In this document: positions 1 to 11,676 of the stretch, in pieces | Layout: each line of letters begins with the position of its first letter | How positions within the stretch are numbered: position 1 is the first letter of the stretch | DNA from: Paraphoma chrysanthemicola | Lineage: Eukaryota > Ascomycota > Dothideomycetes > Pleosporales > Phaeosphaeriaceae | Direction: 5' to 3' | Length of the DNA stretch: 64,000 nt | Assembly: GCA_020744225.1 (NCBI GenBank) | Contig: JAGMWG010000015.1 | Location: 1,116,001 to 1,180,000 of the forward strand | Notes under the pieces: model-generated | Database searches by the model: none | Told to the model about the DNA's origin: nothing | What the model saw: only the letters and a program-made list of their open reading frames with translations | Translations under genes and position numbers: made by a program

Positions 1-1
1 A

Positions 2-956
2 TACTTCCAGAGTCAAATTGAGATGAAGAATCAAGAACGCGCCGGCCTTATCAAGCTCCGAGATAACTTACATACGCATTGCACAGCTGCTGAAGACAAG
101 GCCTTTCGGGTGCAAGGACCGGTAATTGAAGCGCTGGTGAGCATATTTGAAGACCTTGGCGTGTTGCCGCAGTTTGGAGACATCAATGCAGCACCACTTG
201 TGCAAGTGATCGAAGAAACTCCGCCAGACGATATTGTCGTAGACAAAGCAGCTAGTCAAGCTGGTGCTGAATCGAAACTTGTTACCACACTTACAAAGCA
301 GCTTCAAAACGCAGCTGACGCTCTCCGCCATGTTGAAACCGAGTTTGATCTATTTCGGGACGCGTTCGACTCTGAGCTACATCTCTGGATCTTAGACGAG
401 CAGAACAAGCGTGTACGCAACTGTTTTGGCGTTGCCGACCTTGAAAAAGAGTTCGGCCCATTATGGCTTTCACGCCACCAAGAATTGACGCGTAAGATGG
501 CCGCTGCGCAAGCAGACCGTCGATCCGATCTTGGAAGATGCTGAACACTCTGAACACCGAATTCTGCGTCAAAATGCCGAAGATCTGACACTGGATCGGG
601 CACGCAAGAAGATCGAAGAGTGGCTGGAACATGACAAGATAGCTTCGCCGGGCTCACACCAAACTTCTGAAAATGGGACGGATCTACGGCGACTGTCAAA
701 TTCGTCCTCAGGCCACAGCGACTTTGCCCTGGCTGTTGGATGGGATCGCGATGTGATCGATGATTATGAGCAATATGTCGGTCGCGCGCCAGCGGGACCC
801 AACACGCAGCACTTCGTACATAGCGCGAATACTGACGACCGTACCAAGCTCGTGGAGCACCTGTTCGGCGAGAAGTCCCCGGTGGTGAGTGTACAGCACA
901 GCCCGGCGGATGACAACCACTCGCCGAGCGCTAGTCCGCGACGTTTTCTTTCGTAA
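2..956 (+). pseudogene. Unrecognised acidic/coiled-coil protein gene, partial at the left edge, with a frameshift
   Basis: Two overlapping frames form one apparent coding unit. The first is open from the window edge (first ATG at 23) to a stop at 542-544. The second is open from 489 to a stop at 954-956. The first ends in a charged region containing RKMAAAQAD; the second continues in the same style with VDPILEDAEHSEH and RARKKIEEWLEH, which reads as a continuous helical segment. No intron fits, because the only good donor-like site (GTAAGA at 492) would leave about 20 bp. A single missing base near 515-520 explains the break, either a real mutation or a sequence error. The N-terminus may lie outside the window since the frame is open upstream of the ATG. 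I recognise no domain. The far C-terminus is Ser/Pro-rich. Confidence 0.4.
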
Positions 957-1066
957 CCCCAGGATATATAATACGCTCAACAATCCCAAGTCTAACATGT
1001 CAAGTTGAGCACCATGCTCCGTACTAACGTTGTAGTGGAAGGGCTCCAGATATGATGTGATGCGTC

Positions 1067-3321
1067 TCAAGGAACTTGCAGCGTCGGATCCCAGTCCACT
1101 GAACCGCGCATGATGCTGTCAAAAAAGGCTGCATCGACCCCCTGGAGGGCCCAATCATTCACGCTAGCGGCTAACCCTGGATATTCCAACTGCTGTTGGT
1201 TGACTGGCGTGTCCACGACGGTGCTGGAACCAGCCACTTGTGTCATTCGCGCAGAATACTCGGTGGCAAGGGACTGGAATGGATTCGCATCGTCGCTCGG
1301 ACAAAAAGCATCGTCCAGTCCTGCAGCATTTATAAAATGATTTGCTGCATGTATTGAGTCTGAAGCATAGATGAGTCCAGAATGCAGCTGGCTTGAAGCT
1401 GTCGCTTGGTCCTTGGTGATACCGTCACGACCGATCTTTATGATTCCATAATAAGGTATCGCGAGCTGAAGTCCGTCGCAATGGTCCTCAAGACAGGTGA
1501 CAGTATCTTGGGCAGTCCGACCCTCTCCGCGAACGCAATCACTCTCGATCTGCAGCAAAGCCTCCAATTGATGCGCACATTTGTGAAAAAATCCGTCTTT
1601 CGTTTGCCGCGCAGTGAATTGGATGTCCTCTAGGAGTTGCTCCACCATGGCCCGATCCCCGAGTCGTTGATGTGCTCGCCAGTTCTCCACTTGGTACTTG
1701 TGGCTATCAATGTGAGCTAGTAGGATTGTCATGCCAGCCATGAAGGCAAAGAAGTCCGATGTACGACAGAATCTACCCATTGACTCTCGATTAAAGCTGT
1801 GGATCGAAATGCAGCGACTGAGAATTTCTCGACTTGCGGTAACGCATGTGATCTTGGCATAAGAATGGTAACTGGCCTCTTTGTCGCAGCGTAGCAGATA
1901 TGGCAAGTGAAGTAGGTGGACAAGATTATAGTGGTGTAACTGGTCGCAAAGTCGCATGATCTCCCAAAATGATTCCCGAGTGTTTGGCTTAAGCGTGGCG
2001 AAATTCGGCGGCAACCAGAACTTGTCGGGAAGGTTCTGTGCAACGTCCAAAAGCATTCTATCAAGCTTGCGTGTCGCTGTGAAGTTTTGGTCGCAAGCGC
2101 GTCGATTGCGGTCTATTATGCGCCGTGCGATCAAGGTGTGCACACGCTCGAGCTTGCATGTGGGTGTCTCTCCGGGAACGTCGTCTTCCATGCCCGTTTC
2201 TTGTCCGCCGTGAGGAAGGCCAAGCATCAAGCTTAGGTAGCTATCCATGTAGACAATGCGAAACCACATGAACTTTGGATTAACCTTCGTATTTGTGTCG
2301 AGCACTGTGACCGGTGGGGGGTGCGGGCAATCGATTTTCATCATCTGGGCAATGACCATTGCCTTTCTGAAAGCAATCCAGGCACGTCGCAGATTGCCTA
2401 GATTATTCTATACATGAGGTGACACCATGAGCACGAATCACATAAGTTCAAGTCGTAATGACAACATACCTGGAAGATGCCCTCGAGTATAATGCATTCT
2501 AGCCCTTCGATACAGCCAATGATCTTTTCGTTTGTGGTTACCAGTCGCACTGCCGTCTCGACCAGTCGCTCCATCATGATAGATGGATCCTGGGAAAGGC
2601 CAGTGTTGTGCTGGCTCTGGTAGTATTGTATGAAAAGCGCAAAAAGGATCATGCGTTTCGCTATCAGAACGGGTGGAGTTGTCTGAGAGTCGGGAACTCT
2701 AGCAATATCATTGACAAATTTGGGTGCGTCGTACTCAGGAATGTCTCTCGACTTTGTGACCATCTGATGACAATAGTACGTGGCAGTGTAGTTTGATTTG
2801 CAGAAGACATTGATGTCTGCTTGGGACGGAAAAGCCTTTACTAACTCCTCGGATATTTTCATGCATTCCTCTGTCATATTGATGGCGGAGTACTTTGCGT
2901 TAGGACTTGAAGCCGCTGAGTTGCCGTATGGCTGACTTTCGCTCGCAGGTGTGAAGTATCCAGAAACCACTGGGGCAGTAACGATACTACCTGCCGTCGC
3001 TGCGACATCTCGGTGCGCTCTTTGGCTGACATCGAGCACTTGCTCTAGTAGCGCTTCCACTCGTTGTAGTCGGTCCGAAAGGTGGTCGCGGTTGTTATCC
3101 GTGGAAGCAACGTAGTCTTCTTCGGGCTGGTCCTGGCCAATGCAAGACGCACCTCGACGACGGCACGCAATACATACTGTATCGGACTGCGAGTCGAACG
3201 TACACTTTACTTTGCGCTTCTTGCAATCCCAACAACTTTTCGTCCCTTTGCGGAGTTTGCGACGTTTGGCGTCAGGTTCGGGACTTGACGAGACAACATC
3301 TCCGTCGGATCGATTCATCAT
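1067..3321 (-). CDS. Zn(II)2Cys6 fungal transcription factor
   Basis: Predicted nuclear DNA-binding regulator of 730 residues in two exons, 3321-2470 and 2407-1067, with a 62-bp intron (GTATGT donor, TAG acceptor). The N-terminus carries a complete binuclear zinc cluster, C-X2-C-X6-C-X9-C-X2-C-X6-C, with Cys at about 30, 33, 40, 50, 53 and 60 after a basic KRRKLRKG stretch. A coiled linker (DRLQRVEALLEQVL) follows. The C-terminal half has features of the fungal-specific middle homology domain, for example YLSLMLGLPHG. The frame is open further upstream, but the first ATG is at 3321, which puts the zinc cluster at the usual position. An MFS transporter follows immediately upstream on the same strand, so a regulator-transporter pair is possible. 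The target is unknown. Confidence 0.88.
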
Positions 3322-3766
3322 GAGCAGGCTCGGCGGAGTGGAGGCATCCCACAAGCTAGGAGTGAGAGGCGTTGGAGGAAGGTAAGCTTTAGCAGTCCCC
3401 CGAGCTCGGCGGAACTGGCCTCGAACATGTGATGCCAAGAGCTGACAAATGGATTCCAGGGTTTCAGGCAACCACGGCACACCGTTTTACCGACAACGTC
3501 GATCCAAGTCACCGGAAAGTAGAGGTACACGTAAAGCATCCGCACCAGGGCCTTCTCTCATTTTCTATAGGGAAATCTAGTCTATGTGAATTCGAGAATG
3601 AAATTGAGAACTGGTAACCGGTTCCAGGATTTCCGTCTACGTTGGTCCTATACAAACCGCTCGTAGCCTCCCAGCCACCCCTTTTGATGACATGGCCAGG
3701 GGATTTATACTACACAAATACATTGCGATGCGATCCGACGAAGAAATCATTTGACATGGGCTAACC

Positions 3767-5689
3767 TCATGCTGCTCCGCCTGTGGCTTTCAGCGCCTCG
3801 GCGTTCAGCTGCTTCCGCGGAACGAACGCCGAAAGCAGGCAGGCAAACCCGGTGAGGGCTACTACAAGTGCGAACGTGACTTTGATACCCGCCATGTAGG
3901 CCAATACAATGTTGGGAACTTGATCGACTGTGAAAACGCGTCGAATCTGTGTCGCGCCTGTCCCGATAACAAGTCCTGGAGCGATATCTGGTGCTCGCCT
4001 GCTGACCTCACTGAGCATGCGGTTCACGAATGCGGATTGCGCCGCGGCGACGGAAAACGCTCCTCCGATGGTTTGGAAGACTACGCCGTGAGTCAGCTGT
4101 GTTTGCGGCTCGGCAACATTTTACGAGACTTACAGAGCACAATCGCAGTCACGGATGACATGTCTTCCATAGTCGCATTCGCCTGCGCAATGGTGATACC
4201 CATCTGGAAGCCTGCTCCGATGGAGGCGCCGTAGAAGACCTGATAGCCGATCCACTTCCCCATGGACGTACCGATATCAAAGGTGTACATCAATCCCGCA
4301 CTTACGGTGCATAAAACAGCGCCTATAATCATAAAAGGCGCTGCATGGCCGGTTTTCGAGACTGTGATACCACTGACGGTGCTTCCCAAAGCCAAAGATA
4401 GGACTAGGGGCAAATTAAGAACACCAGAGGAGATCGCGCTACGGTTGTCGACACTCTGGAAGTAGATCGGGAGGTAGTAGAGGAGAACGAAGTATGCCGC
4501 CGCATAGAAGAATTGGAAGATGGACGGTTGCCATACCCATCGTTTGCTAAGAAGACGGCGTGGCAGCATAGCACGCTCTTGGTTGAAGTATTCCCAGGCA
4601 ACAAATGCAACCCAGATCAGAACAAAGCCGACGAAGAGGCCGATAACGGTACTGCTGTCCCAAGGCTTCTTTTGGCCTCCGTATTCCACAGCGAGAATGA
4701 ATGTGATGATACCAGACATTACCAGAGTAACGCCAACTGGATCCATTTGGATAATCTTCTCTGGCCAGTTCGCTTTCGTAACCGTGGCCTGTGGCGGTGT
4801 CTTGAAGAAGAAGAAGATTAGGAGGGCGGAAACTCCGCCGACTGGCAGATTAATGTAGAAGCTGTAACCGTCAGTCATTGAGGAGCGCTGGGTGCAATCA
4901 TGAAGCACACTCACCACCAGCGCCAGGTCGCCTTGTCAGCAAAGACACCACCTAAAATCGGCCCAAGCACACTTGACAAACCGTATGCTGCGCCAATCAT
5001 ACCGATGAGTCCAGGTCGAATCTTGGGCTCGGCCGCAAACGCTATAATCGCTGGGTAGGGCACCATCATCAGTCTCATCTCATCCATATCTGAATAGCGT
5101 TGTACTCACTGAAAGCACCAGTCGCAACGCCAGCCGCGCCAAGCCCAGCAACGGCGCGCCCAACCACAAAGGTCACCGAGTTCTGTGCAACAGCACATAT
5201 GAGACTTCCTATGACGAAGATGAAGATTGATCCCAGGAAGGAAGCCTTCAGTGGAAAGTACTTGAAGAACTTTCCAGCTGCTGGCTGAAAGCCACCAAAG
5301 GTCATGAAGTATACCGAGCCGTACCTGCATGCATCAGCTTAGGCCAACTGATCGTGTCGGATGCCTCCGTCTTACCAAGAAACCATATTGAGACCATCAA
5401 ACTCATCCGTTATCTTCGGAATTGCAGTACCGACTATTGTCATGTCCAGAGCGACAAGGAATACCGAGCAGATCAAGGCTAGCAAGATGGGTACGAGACG
5501 TTTGCCCGTCGGGTACTCCTCGACGACCGCATCGCGTGTCACATCTGGATCCTGCTCGTTGACGCTTGGCTCGTAGCTCTTCTGTTGTTTCTTCTCATCG
5601 GCTATCAGATCGGGCGTCGTAACACCGCTGGCGTATTGTTCGTTCGTGCTGGGCGGCAGAGTCAGGTTGGACGATTTCTCTGGATCCAT
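3767..5689 (-). CDS. MFS drug:H+ antiporter-2 (DHA2) family transporter
   Basis: Plasma-membrane efflux pump of the 14-helix DHA2 type, about 568 residues. Five exons fit in phase: 5689-5376, 5324-5110, 5050-4915, 4861-4134 and 4080-3767, with introns of 51-59 bp. The first exon has a charged cytosolic tail and then the motif LDMTIVGTAIPKI typical of TM1 in this family. Exon 2 contains VVGRAVAGLGAAG, and exon 3 has the antiporter motif GPILGGVFADKATWRW. A large loop with WEYFNQERAMLPRRLL is characteristic of fungal multidrug or toxin exporters. The frame begins earlier with a TTG codon, so I chose the ATG at 5689. Family assignment is firm but the substrate is unknown. It sits next to the Zn2Cys6 gene and may be its target. 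Confidence 0.88.
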
Positions 5690-6945
5690 GACGATCAAGA
5701 CTGTCTGTACGAAGGAGTGGAAGCCACTTTAGGTATGGTTGTGGGTGCGTTGAGCAATTCGAGTCGATGCAGTGCTACTTCATCCTAGCATAACAGCGAG
5801 CCTCATCATTATATGGTGTTACGGAGTTACGCGCTCAAATCGCCTATGCATGGATTCGTCCGCATTTCAGCTTTCTTTTGTCCGCATTTCCTCATGTGCA
5901 CGCAATTTTCGCATTCTCAAGCACTGCACCGAGCCTCGGCGGAAGCATCAACCAAGAAGGATTCGCGAATCGCCTTATCGCATGGCTTGCTTACACACTA
6001 GGCAGCACAGCTCGGCCTGAGAAGAAACCGAAAAGGGCTTTACGCCATCACATTCCTCCAATGTCGCGAGCTGTTGGCGGACGATCATTGCGCCGCGCAG
6101 CGTGGTGGTGATAAATTTCGGTGCTTGGGTCTGGACATGGATAAGGCGACCAGTCGGAGTCAGAAGCTTGACCCTGCAGAGCGGGTCAGTTTATGCTACA
6201 CTCGCAACATGTAAGCGAATCGCAAGCTGTCGCGTTGATCTCGCACTTTCTGTCTCATAGCTGATAGCGTCGAAGCACACCGGGCGTAAGTTATGGTAAG
6301 GCCGACGCGTTCCATCCAAATCGTTTCAAGAATGAACATCGGTCACTGCTTCAAGTGGATGCTCGGGCGCCTATCTGTGGATTACAGCCTACAAAGGAGT
6401 CTAGTTGCAATGAGCGTCCTGCCTGATGAACAGCCAAGGAAGGTTCAGCTCGATGGTTGAGAGACGAAGCAAGTCGAGACAATACAGCAATCGAAAGCAC
6501 TGACCGCATTCAGAGCATTGTGTCGTCATTGATTCTATCACCGCCTGTATCTTGAGACAGCCTAGACTGTTCCATGCATTGTTTTCGCAAAGTTCATTTG
6601 CAAGCGAGATTGTTCGAGGTGATGTTCGCAGGAACCTATGCCAAGACCCTAGGTGCGTCTAATTCTCTGGGGCTGATGCAATTGTCACTACTGTGAACGA
6701 GCACTCATTAATCCAACTCTCGTCAGCATTATATCACATCAAATTGTCCCACCATTTCTTGCAAGTCACACAAACAAGCCGAACCACAATTGCCGTGCCC
6801 GACGAGGGCAATCCAGCAGAAGCATGATTACCTGAGAACATCGATTCAAATTGGACAACACTTTTGCTACCTTCAACTAATCATACTTGACACTAATGGT
6901 TCAATGCTAAACATAAGAAAGCCTCGACAAAGGTATCTGGGTCTA
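5690..6945. other. Intergenic region, no gene seen
   Basis: About 1.26 kb between the start of one transporter gene and the stop codon of the next on the same strand. Short open frames here (for example 5772-6020 and 6790-7110) have no start context, splice pattern or recognisable motif. The right end is probably the 3' UTR of the downstream transporter and the left end the promoter of the first. Confidence 0.6.
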
Positions 6946-8640
6946 TCAAACCTGTTCCTCTGCATTTTTGCCAGGGTTCACGACCTTCGGCGGCTTAAGG
7001 CCGTATGCCGTGTTCAACTCTTGCCTCATCTTGTACTCCTTCTCGAACCAAGTGAGTATGAATCCAATAACCGCAAGCGCGGCGAAGACAACCCACACCG
7101 CGTTCAGTGACTGAGTGAAAGCGCCCTCAATCTCCTTCTTGACCGCGCTGCCAAACTTCTCCGTGAATTTGGCTGACGCACGTTGGTACGCTTGACCATG
7201 ATCGAGCTTTGAGCGCGCACCGGCGGAGCTTATCGAAGGCAAGAGTTGGGTGAAGCGGAAATTGAAAATCGCTCCAGGAATAGCGACGCCAAACAGCGAA
7301 CCCGTGCCGCGCAGAAACGCCCAAGAGCCTGCGCTGGCTCCGGTCATTGACTCTGGAAGCTTGACTTGAACTGCGGGCAGCATCGTCGAGATGACGATAC
7401 CGAGTCCAGAAGCAATGGCGAGCTGGAGACAAAGCCACACTGCGACAGGTGTGCTGGATTTCAACAAAACACACAGTCCGAGGCCCAGAGCCATGAGCGC
7501 GAAGCCGATAATGTGCATCGGCTTGTACTTGCCCCAAAACGACAGAAGTGGACCACCGACTGCGGCCAAGATGACAATGACGAGTGTTGTGGGCATGACT
7601 TCGAGGCCGGACTGTGTTGGTGAGGATCCTTTGACTGCTTGGAAGAACGGCGGTAGGTAGAATTGGAAGCCATAGGTGATGAATCCATGGATGGTTGTGA
7701 GTGCGAACGCAATGTTTGTTGTGCGGTTGGAAAAGACCTTCGGCGACATGATGGGATACTTGCACCATTTGGACCGCTCCCACAACGCGAAGCCGATGAG
7801 GCCTTGGGCGCCGATCATAAGAGGGATGGCGACGGTCGGGTGAGACCATGGCAGTGGTGTACCACCGGTGCTGAGCGCGACAAGCAGTAAGATGACCGAG
7901 GTGGTGAGGATGACAGAGCCGATGTAGTCAACCTTGGCGAGCTCGTCCTTGAGGCTGACGTCGCAAGCCTTGACACCACCACCGACGCGAAGATAAAACC
8001 AGATAATGAGAATGGCGAGGACGCAGACCGGAATGTTGATCAAGAAGCACCAGCGCCATCCATGCTCAGCGAACACGCCGCCGAGTAGTGGTCCCAGAGT
8101 CGTGCCGATCGCGAATACAACGTTCTTAATTGCCAGGTATTGACCTCTTTTGCGCAGGGGAATGAGGTCGCAAAGGATCGTTTCGGCAAAGAGATCGATA
8201 CCACCTGTTCCTAGACCCTGCACAATGCGACCAAAAATAAGAACAGCCCCAGACTGTGCGCCGCTGCAGATGGCGCTGCCAACGGCAAAGACAGCGACAG
8301 CAAGCATCATCGGGTACTTCCTACCCCACAGATCTCCCAGCTGGCTATACAGCGGCTGGAAGATAGTGCTAGCGAGGAGGAAGGCGGTCGCGACCCACGA
8401 GAACTTGGTGCCGAGATCAAGCGCATCCGAAATGGTCGGCAGCGCGGTATTCGTGACGCTGCCCTCGAGAGCAGACAGCAGGAGAGGAATGCAAATGGCC
8501 ATGAAGGAGCGCCAGAAGCCGGTGCCGCGAGTCCATTCTTCGGAGAGAGCGGAGGAAGGAACATCAAGCGGAAGTGGTGGACGAATGACCTTTTCGTCGG
8601 TGATCGCAGGGAGGGAAGTTTGAGAAGACATTTTGTCCAT
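6946..8640 (-). CDS. MFS DHA2-family transporter, single exon
   Basis: Intronless 14-TM major facilitator of about 564 residues. After a cytosolic N-terminus the first helix contains SALEGSVTNTALPTI. The loop 2-3 motif is GDLWGRKYP, followed by IFGRIVQGLGTGG, and the antiporter motif C is GTTLGPLLGGVFAEHGWRW. The C-terminal half has WERSKWCKYPIMSPKVFSNR and a long helix set ending in a charged tail. The reading frame extends 26 codons upstream of 8640. I prefer the ATG at 8640 (MDKMSSQ) because the upstream part is not transporter-like; a second ATG is at 8631. Predicted role is proton-coupled export of small molecules at the plasma membrane. The lack of introns contrasts with the five-exon DHA2 gene beside it, so the two are not a recent tandem copy. 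Confidence 0.88.
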   Translation of the reverse strand: MDKMSSQTSLPAITDEKVIRPPLPLDVPSSALSEEWTRGTGFWRSFMAICIPLLLSALEGSVTNTALPTISDALDLGTKFSWVATAFLLASTIFQPLYSQLGDLWGRKYPMMLAVAVFAVGSAICSGAQSGAVLIFGRIVQGLGTGGIDLFAETILCDLIPLRKRGQYLAIKNVVFAIGTTLGPLLGGVFAEHGWRWCFLINIPVCVLAILIIWFYLRVGGGVKACDVSLKDELAKVDYIGSVILTTSVILLLVALSTGGTPLPWSHPTVAIPLMIGAQGLIGFALWERSKWCKYPIMSPKVFSNRTTNIAFALTTIHGFITYGFQFYLPPFFQAVKGSSPTQSGLEVMPTTLVIVILAAVGGPLLSFWGKYKPMHIIGFALMALGLGLCVLLKSSTPVAVWLCLQLAIASGLGIVISTMLPAVQVKLPESMTGASAGSWAFLRGTGSLFGVAIPGAIFNFRFTQLLPSISSAGARSKLDHGQAYQRASAKFTEKFGSAVKKEIEGAFTQSLNAVWVVFAALAVIGFILTWFEKEYKMRQELNTAYGLKPPKVVNPGKNAEEQV

Positions 8641-10136
8641 CGCGCGTGGGGGCTGTGAGGTTGAGGTGTGGAATTCAAGCGGGATGGAGCTTTCAGAGCA
8701 GAAGTATGTGGGCATCACAATACTTATACTCGCATCACCTAGCGTTCGGCATAAGATTGTCGATCAGAACCATGGTTGTGGTGTTGATGCTGCCCTGCGT
8801 CCTGCCAACCATGGTCGCTAGATATGCTAAAACACAGATTCCCTCGACCCCACGGTACGATTTCCAAAAGCTGCCACAATTTAGCTTATCGCTTCTATGT
8901 CCCGAGGGAACACTATGCCTGGAAACAACGCTTGCCGTGTGAGCCTTGGTACGCCGCTACTGCGCAACTTCCGTGTTTTGTGAACCTTGTCTGCTACGTC
9001 CACCATTCTACGAGGCAACCTCATTTTGCCAATTCTCCCCATTTTCCAGGGATTTAGATGGTGTCGAGAGGTCTCCGCCAATGCTCTTGGCTTTCGCAAA
9101 TGGAGATCATCTCCCGACGATGTCTCATGGTGGGTCAGGCGTACTTATTTCCGGCAATTCCTACAGTGTCACAAGTCCACATTCCGGAACCTCTACTTAG
9201 GTTTAAGAGACCGGACCAGCAATTAATGATGAGATCATTTTCCGTCTCATTATGTAACATCAGCATTGTTGACCCGACTGAAATTTCACCTCCCAGCCGC
9301 GGTAACAAGTCCACTTTTCCGAGCATTGCTTCATCGCCACTATGCTATGACTTCGTGCCATATAAATGAATAAGCGCGAGCTAGTCTCTCTTCATTACAC
9401 GAGATTCATGGCAAATTTCTCCTGCTCGTATATCAATCACTATCCCTTTGCAAGCGTTGGAACGCACCCGTCGGCATGGACCCCTGAACTGTACTCACAA
9501 AGATTTAATCGGGTTCCCAGGACAGAGGTTATTCCTCCTGGGAAACAGCTTTTTGGAAACTAATGTATCTGGCAGATTGCACGTAGCCTGGCTCCTCTTT
9601 TGTTGGACAGTCCCTGCAGACGCATGCCATGATTCCACCAAAGCTGACGTACACAACGGCATTCCTGGCTTGCCAGTTAGTGAAGACACCATGATGATGC
9701 CCAAATATAACGTTGAAACGAAGAAGCGGCGAAATTTATGATTTGGTGTTTTTCCGCATGACAGACTGCACACGTCTTTTTTCTTCCTCATCCAGCGCAC
9801 ATAGCACTGCTTGATTCGCACGTCGAGGATAGCCAAGGCATATACGCACCATATACGCTTCCCCAAATGCAGTCCCAAGATATCAAGTAATGTACTCACG
9901 GCCAAGTTCGAGTACGACATCGATTTTCAACCACTATACCGTCGCATATAGTTGGTCTTACGTCTAATCCTTCCTCAACGCTTTCTGCGAATTCCAACGG
10001 AAGGTGGGCATGCTCCATCTCATCCTTCCACACAATCCAATTCCACCGCTCCAAACATCCTTCATGGCTCCGAAACTATCAAACTCGCTTTTCCGCTTTC
10101 AATATCCCGGGGTATCATACAATTTTTGCTCTAGCC
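8641..10136. other. Intergenic region, no gene seen
   Basis: About 1.5 kb. Several open frames of 60-141 codons occur on both strands (for example 9495-9920 minus and 9058-9369 plus), but none has a recognisable domain, a splice pattern or coding-like composition. It probably holds the promoter of the single-exon transporter and the 3' end of the small membrane-protein gene. Confidence 0.5.
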
Positions 10137-10538
10137 TCATCGATACGTATCCTTAACCACAGGTTCCGGTCTCGAAATATCCAACCCCGAATACCCATAA
10201 CTCGCTTCACCCTCTCCATCTCTCCTCCGCTCATCCATTTCCACACTCCAAACCCCATCCGCTTCTTCATCTTCAATCCTTGCATACCGTCCTTTTTTCC
10301 CTCCCGTAGTCCCACCCACACCCATTCCCCCTGCTGCTCCGGCATACGGCGATCTAGGCAGACCGTTCTCCCCTGCCGCCAGTTTCGCAGCGCGTTTTCG
10401 CCGATCGCGTTTATTCTTGAGTACAACTAGCGCAATGATGAGGCAGAACATTCCCACTGTAGATAGGACGAGGACGACGACGACGATTATGAAGCCGCGT
10501 TTTTCTTGCTCGTTTTGGACGAGTTTTCCTGGCGCCAT
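10137..10538 (-). CDS. Small single-pass membrane protein, function unknown
   Basis: A 133-residue protein in one exon. The start is the ATG at 10538 (MAPGKLVQNEQEKRG); the open frame continues upstream but looks like 5' UTR (simple-sequence, repeated ACTCAACTC-like text). One strong transmembrane helix lies at about residues 16-39 (IIVVVVLVLSTVGMFCLIIA), flanked on the cytosolic side by KNKRDRRKRAAK, predicting an N-out/C-in topology. The rest is a low-complexity Gly-rich stretch, then acidic and charged sequence with YARIEDEEADGVW. I do not recognise the family. The composition (basic stop-transfer, Arg/Glu tail) argues for a real gene. Confidence 0.6.
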   Translation of the reverse strand: MAPGKLVQNEQEKRGFIIVVVVLVLSTVGMFCLIIALVVLKNKRDRRKRAAKLAAGENGLPRSPYAGAAGGMGVGGTTGGKKGRYARIEDEEADGVWSVEMDERRRDGEGEASYGYSGLDISRPEPVVKDTYR

Positions 10539-11676
10539 GGTTGCGTGTGGGTATGTGTGCGATTTGTAAGGGGTTGAGTTGAGTTGAGATAAAATTGAGT
10601 TGCGTTGCCGAGGTTTGGTTCGAGTTCTATTATTTCGTCGATGTAGAACAAGTTTTGGATGTCGAGAAAGATGAATGGATGGATGGGTGGGGCCAAAGAG
10701 TATTGGGATGGCGACCAAACCAGATGAAATGGGAGGGTATGGTATGGTATTGCGAGATCACCAAGCCCCCTATCCCAATTCGTTATGTTCTTTCCTGTGA
10801 CAACTTCGTATTGCCGAGCGATCGCAGCGAAATTCCGACCTCAGTGTTCAAAATCCTCTCAATATAACCCCTAAGAAAAGTATGCGTGAAAATGACTCTC
10901 CAGAATCCAAGCAACCTGACGAAAAGGAGAAAGAAAGCTGAACTAAAAGAAAGATAAAATCGCACCGAAATATTAAATTCCCGAGTCAATACGTTCGCAC
11001 AGCCTCGTTTTCAGGCCCAAGCAGCGCACAGCACAGCACAGCACAAATCCCCCGAGTCCTGAAACACACTCCCTATTCCTTCGCGCCGTGCACGACTCGT
11101 CAACGTCCCGTCGACTCCACTTCTCCACCACGCTATTTGCCCTGCGTTTCCTTCGCACGGACTACAATTTACTCATCTACGATGCACTTATGTACAAGAG
11201 TGCGGCAAAGAAAGCGGTGGTATCCAGGACCTCACGTGATGACGTTCCTATTGCTGTATAGATGTGAATACAGGTTCCGCTTTCAAGCACGGAAACGTCG
11301 ATTGAGTACCCAACCACAAACTTATCCCGTGTTATGCTGTGCTATGCCGTACCGTCACGGCCCACCACGAGCAATCGGCAAGGCTGTTACTGCGCCCTGT
11401 GAGCGGACGCCTTATATTCAAAATTCGCCGAGCCACACACAAAAAACGGGGTATCTAAGATTAGATGCCCAAGGGCGATAAATCCATGCGTCGATCCCAA
11501 CACCCTCGTATCGATGCCGAATAACCGGTGCAAACAGACAAAACTATGTCTAAAACTTGCGTACGTGGTATAGTTTGCGCATGCATGGAAATAATCGTGT
11601 TGAGATTCAATTGAGATCTATTGACCAACTAGTAATCTTGAACCCATATACATCCCACCCCATATTTCTCCTTCGC
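10539..11676. other. Intergenic region with a short GCACA repeat
   Basis: About 1.1 kb between the small membrane-protein start and the alanine aminotransferase stop. A short simple repeat of the 5-mer GCACA (about four copies) lies at 11026-11045. No supported gene: open frames at 11137-11481 and 10595-10867 show no domain. It likely holds the membrane-protein promoter and the aminotransferase 3' UTR. Confidence 0.5.

Noticed and set aside
7127..7849. 240-codon ORF on the same strand as the single-exon transporter
   Set aside because: It is a frame-shifted shadow inside the transporter gene, which has clear membrane motifs.
9495..9920. 141-codon minus-strand ORF
   Set aside because: No domain, no conserved pattern, and several similar random frames lie on the opposite strand.
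10539..10718. N-terminal extension of the small membrane protein
   Set aside because: The frame is open, but the text is repetitive and the ATG at 10538 gives a clean single-pass protein.
11441..11480. Sequence resembling a small-subunit rRNA motif (GGGTATCTAAGATTAGATGCCC)
   Set aside because: Only a few bases match, and neighbouring conserved rRNA segments are missing; judged a chance match.
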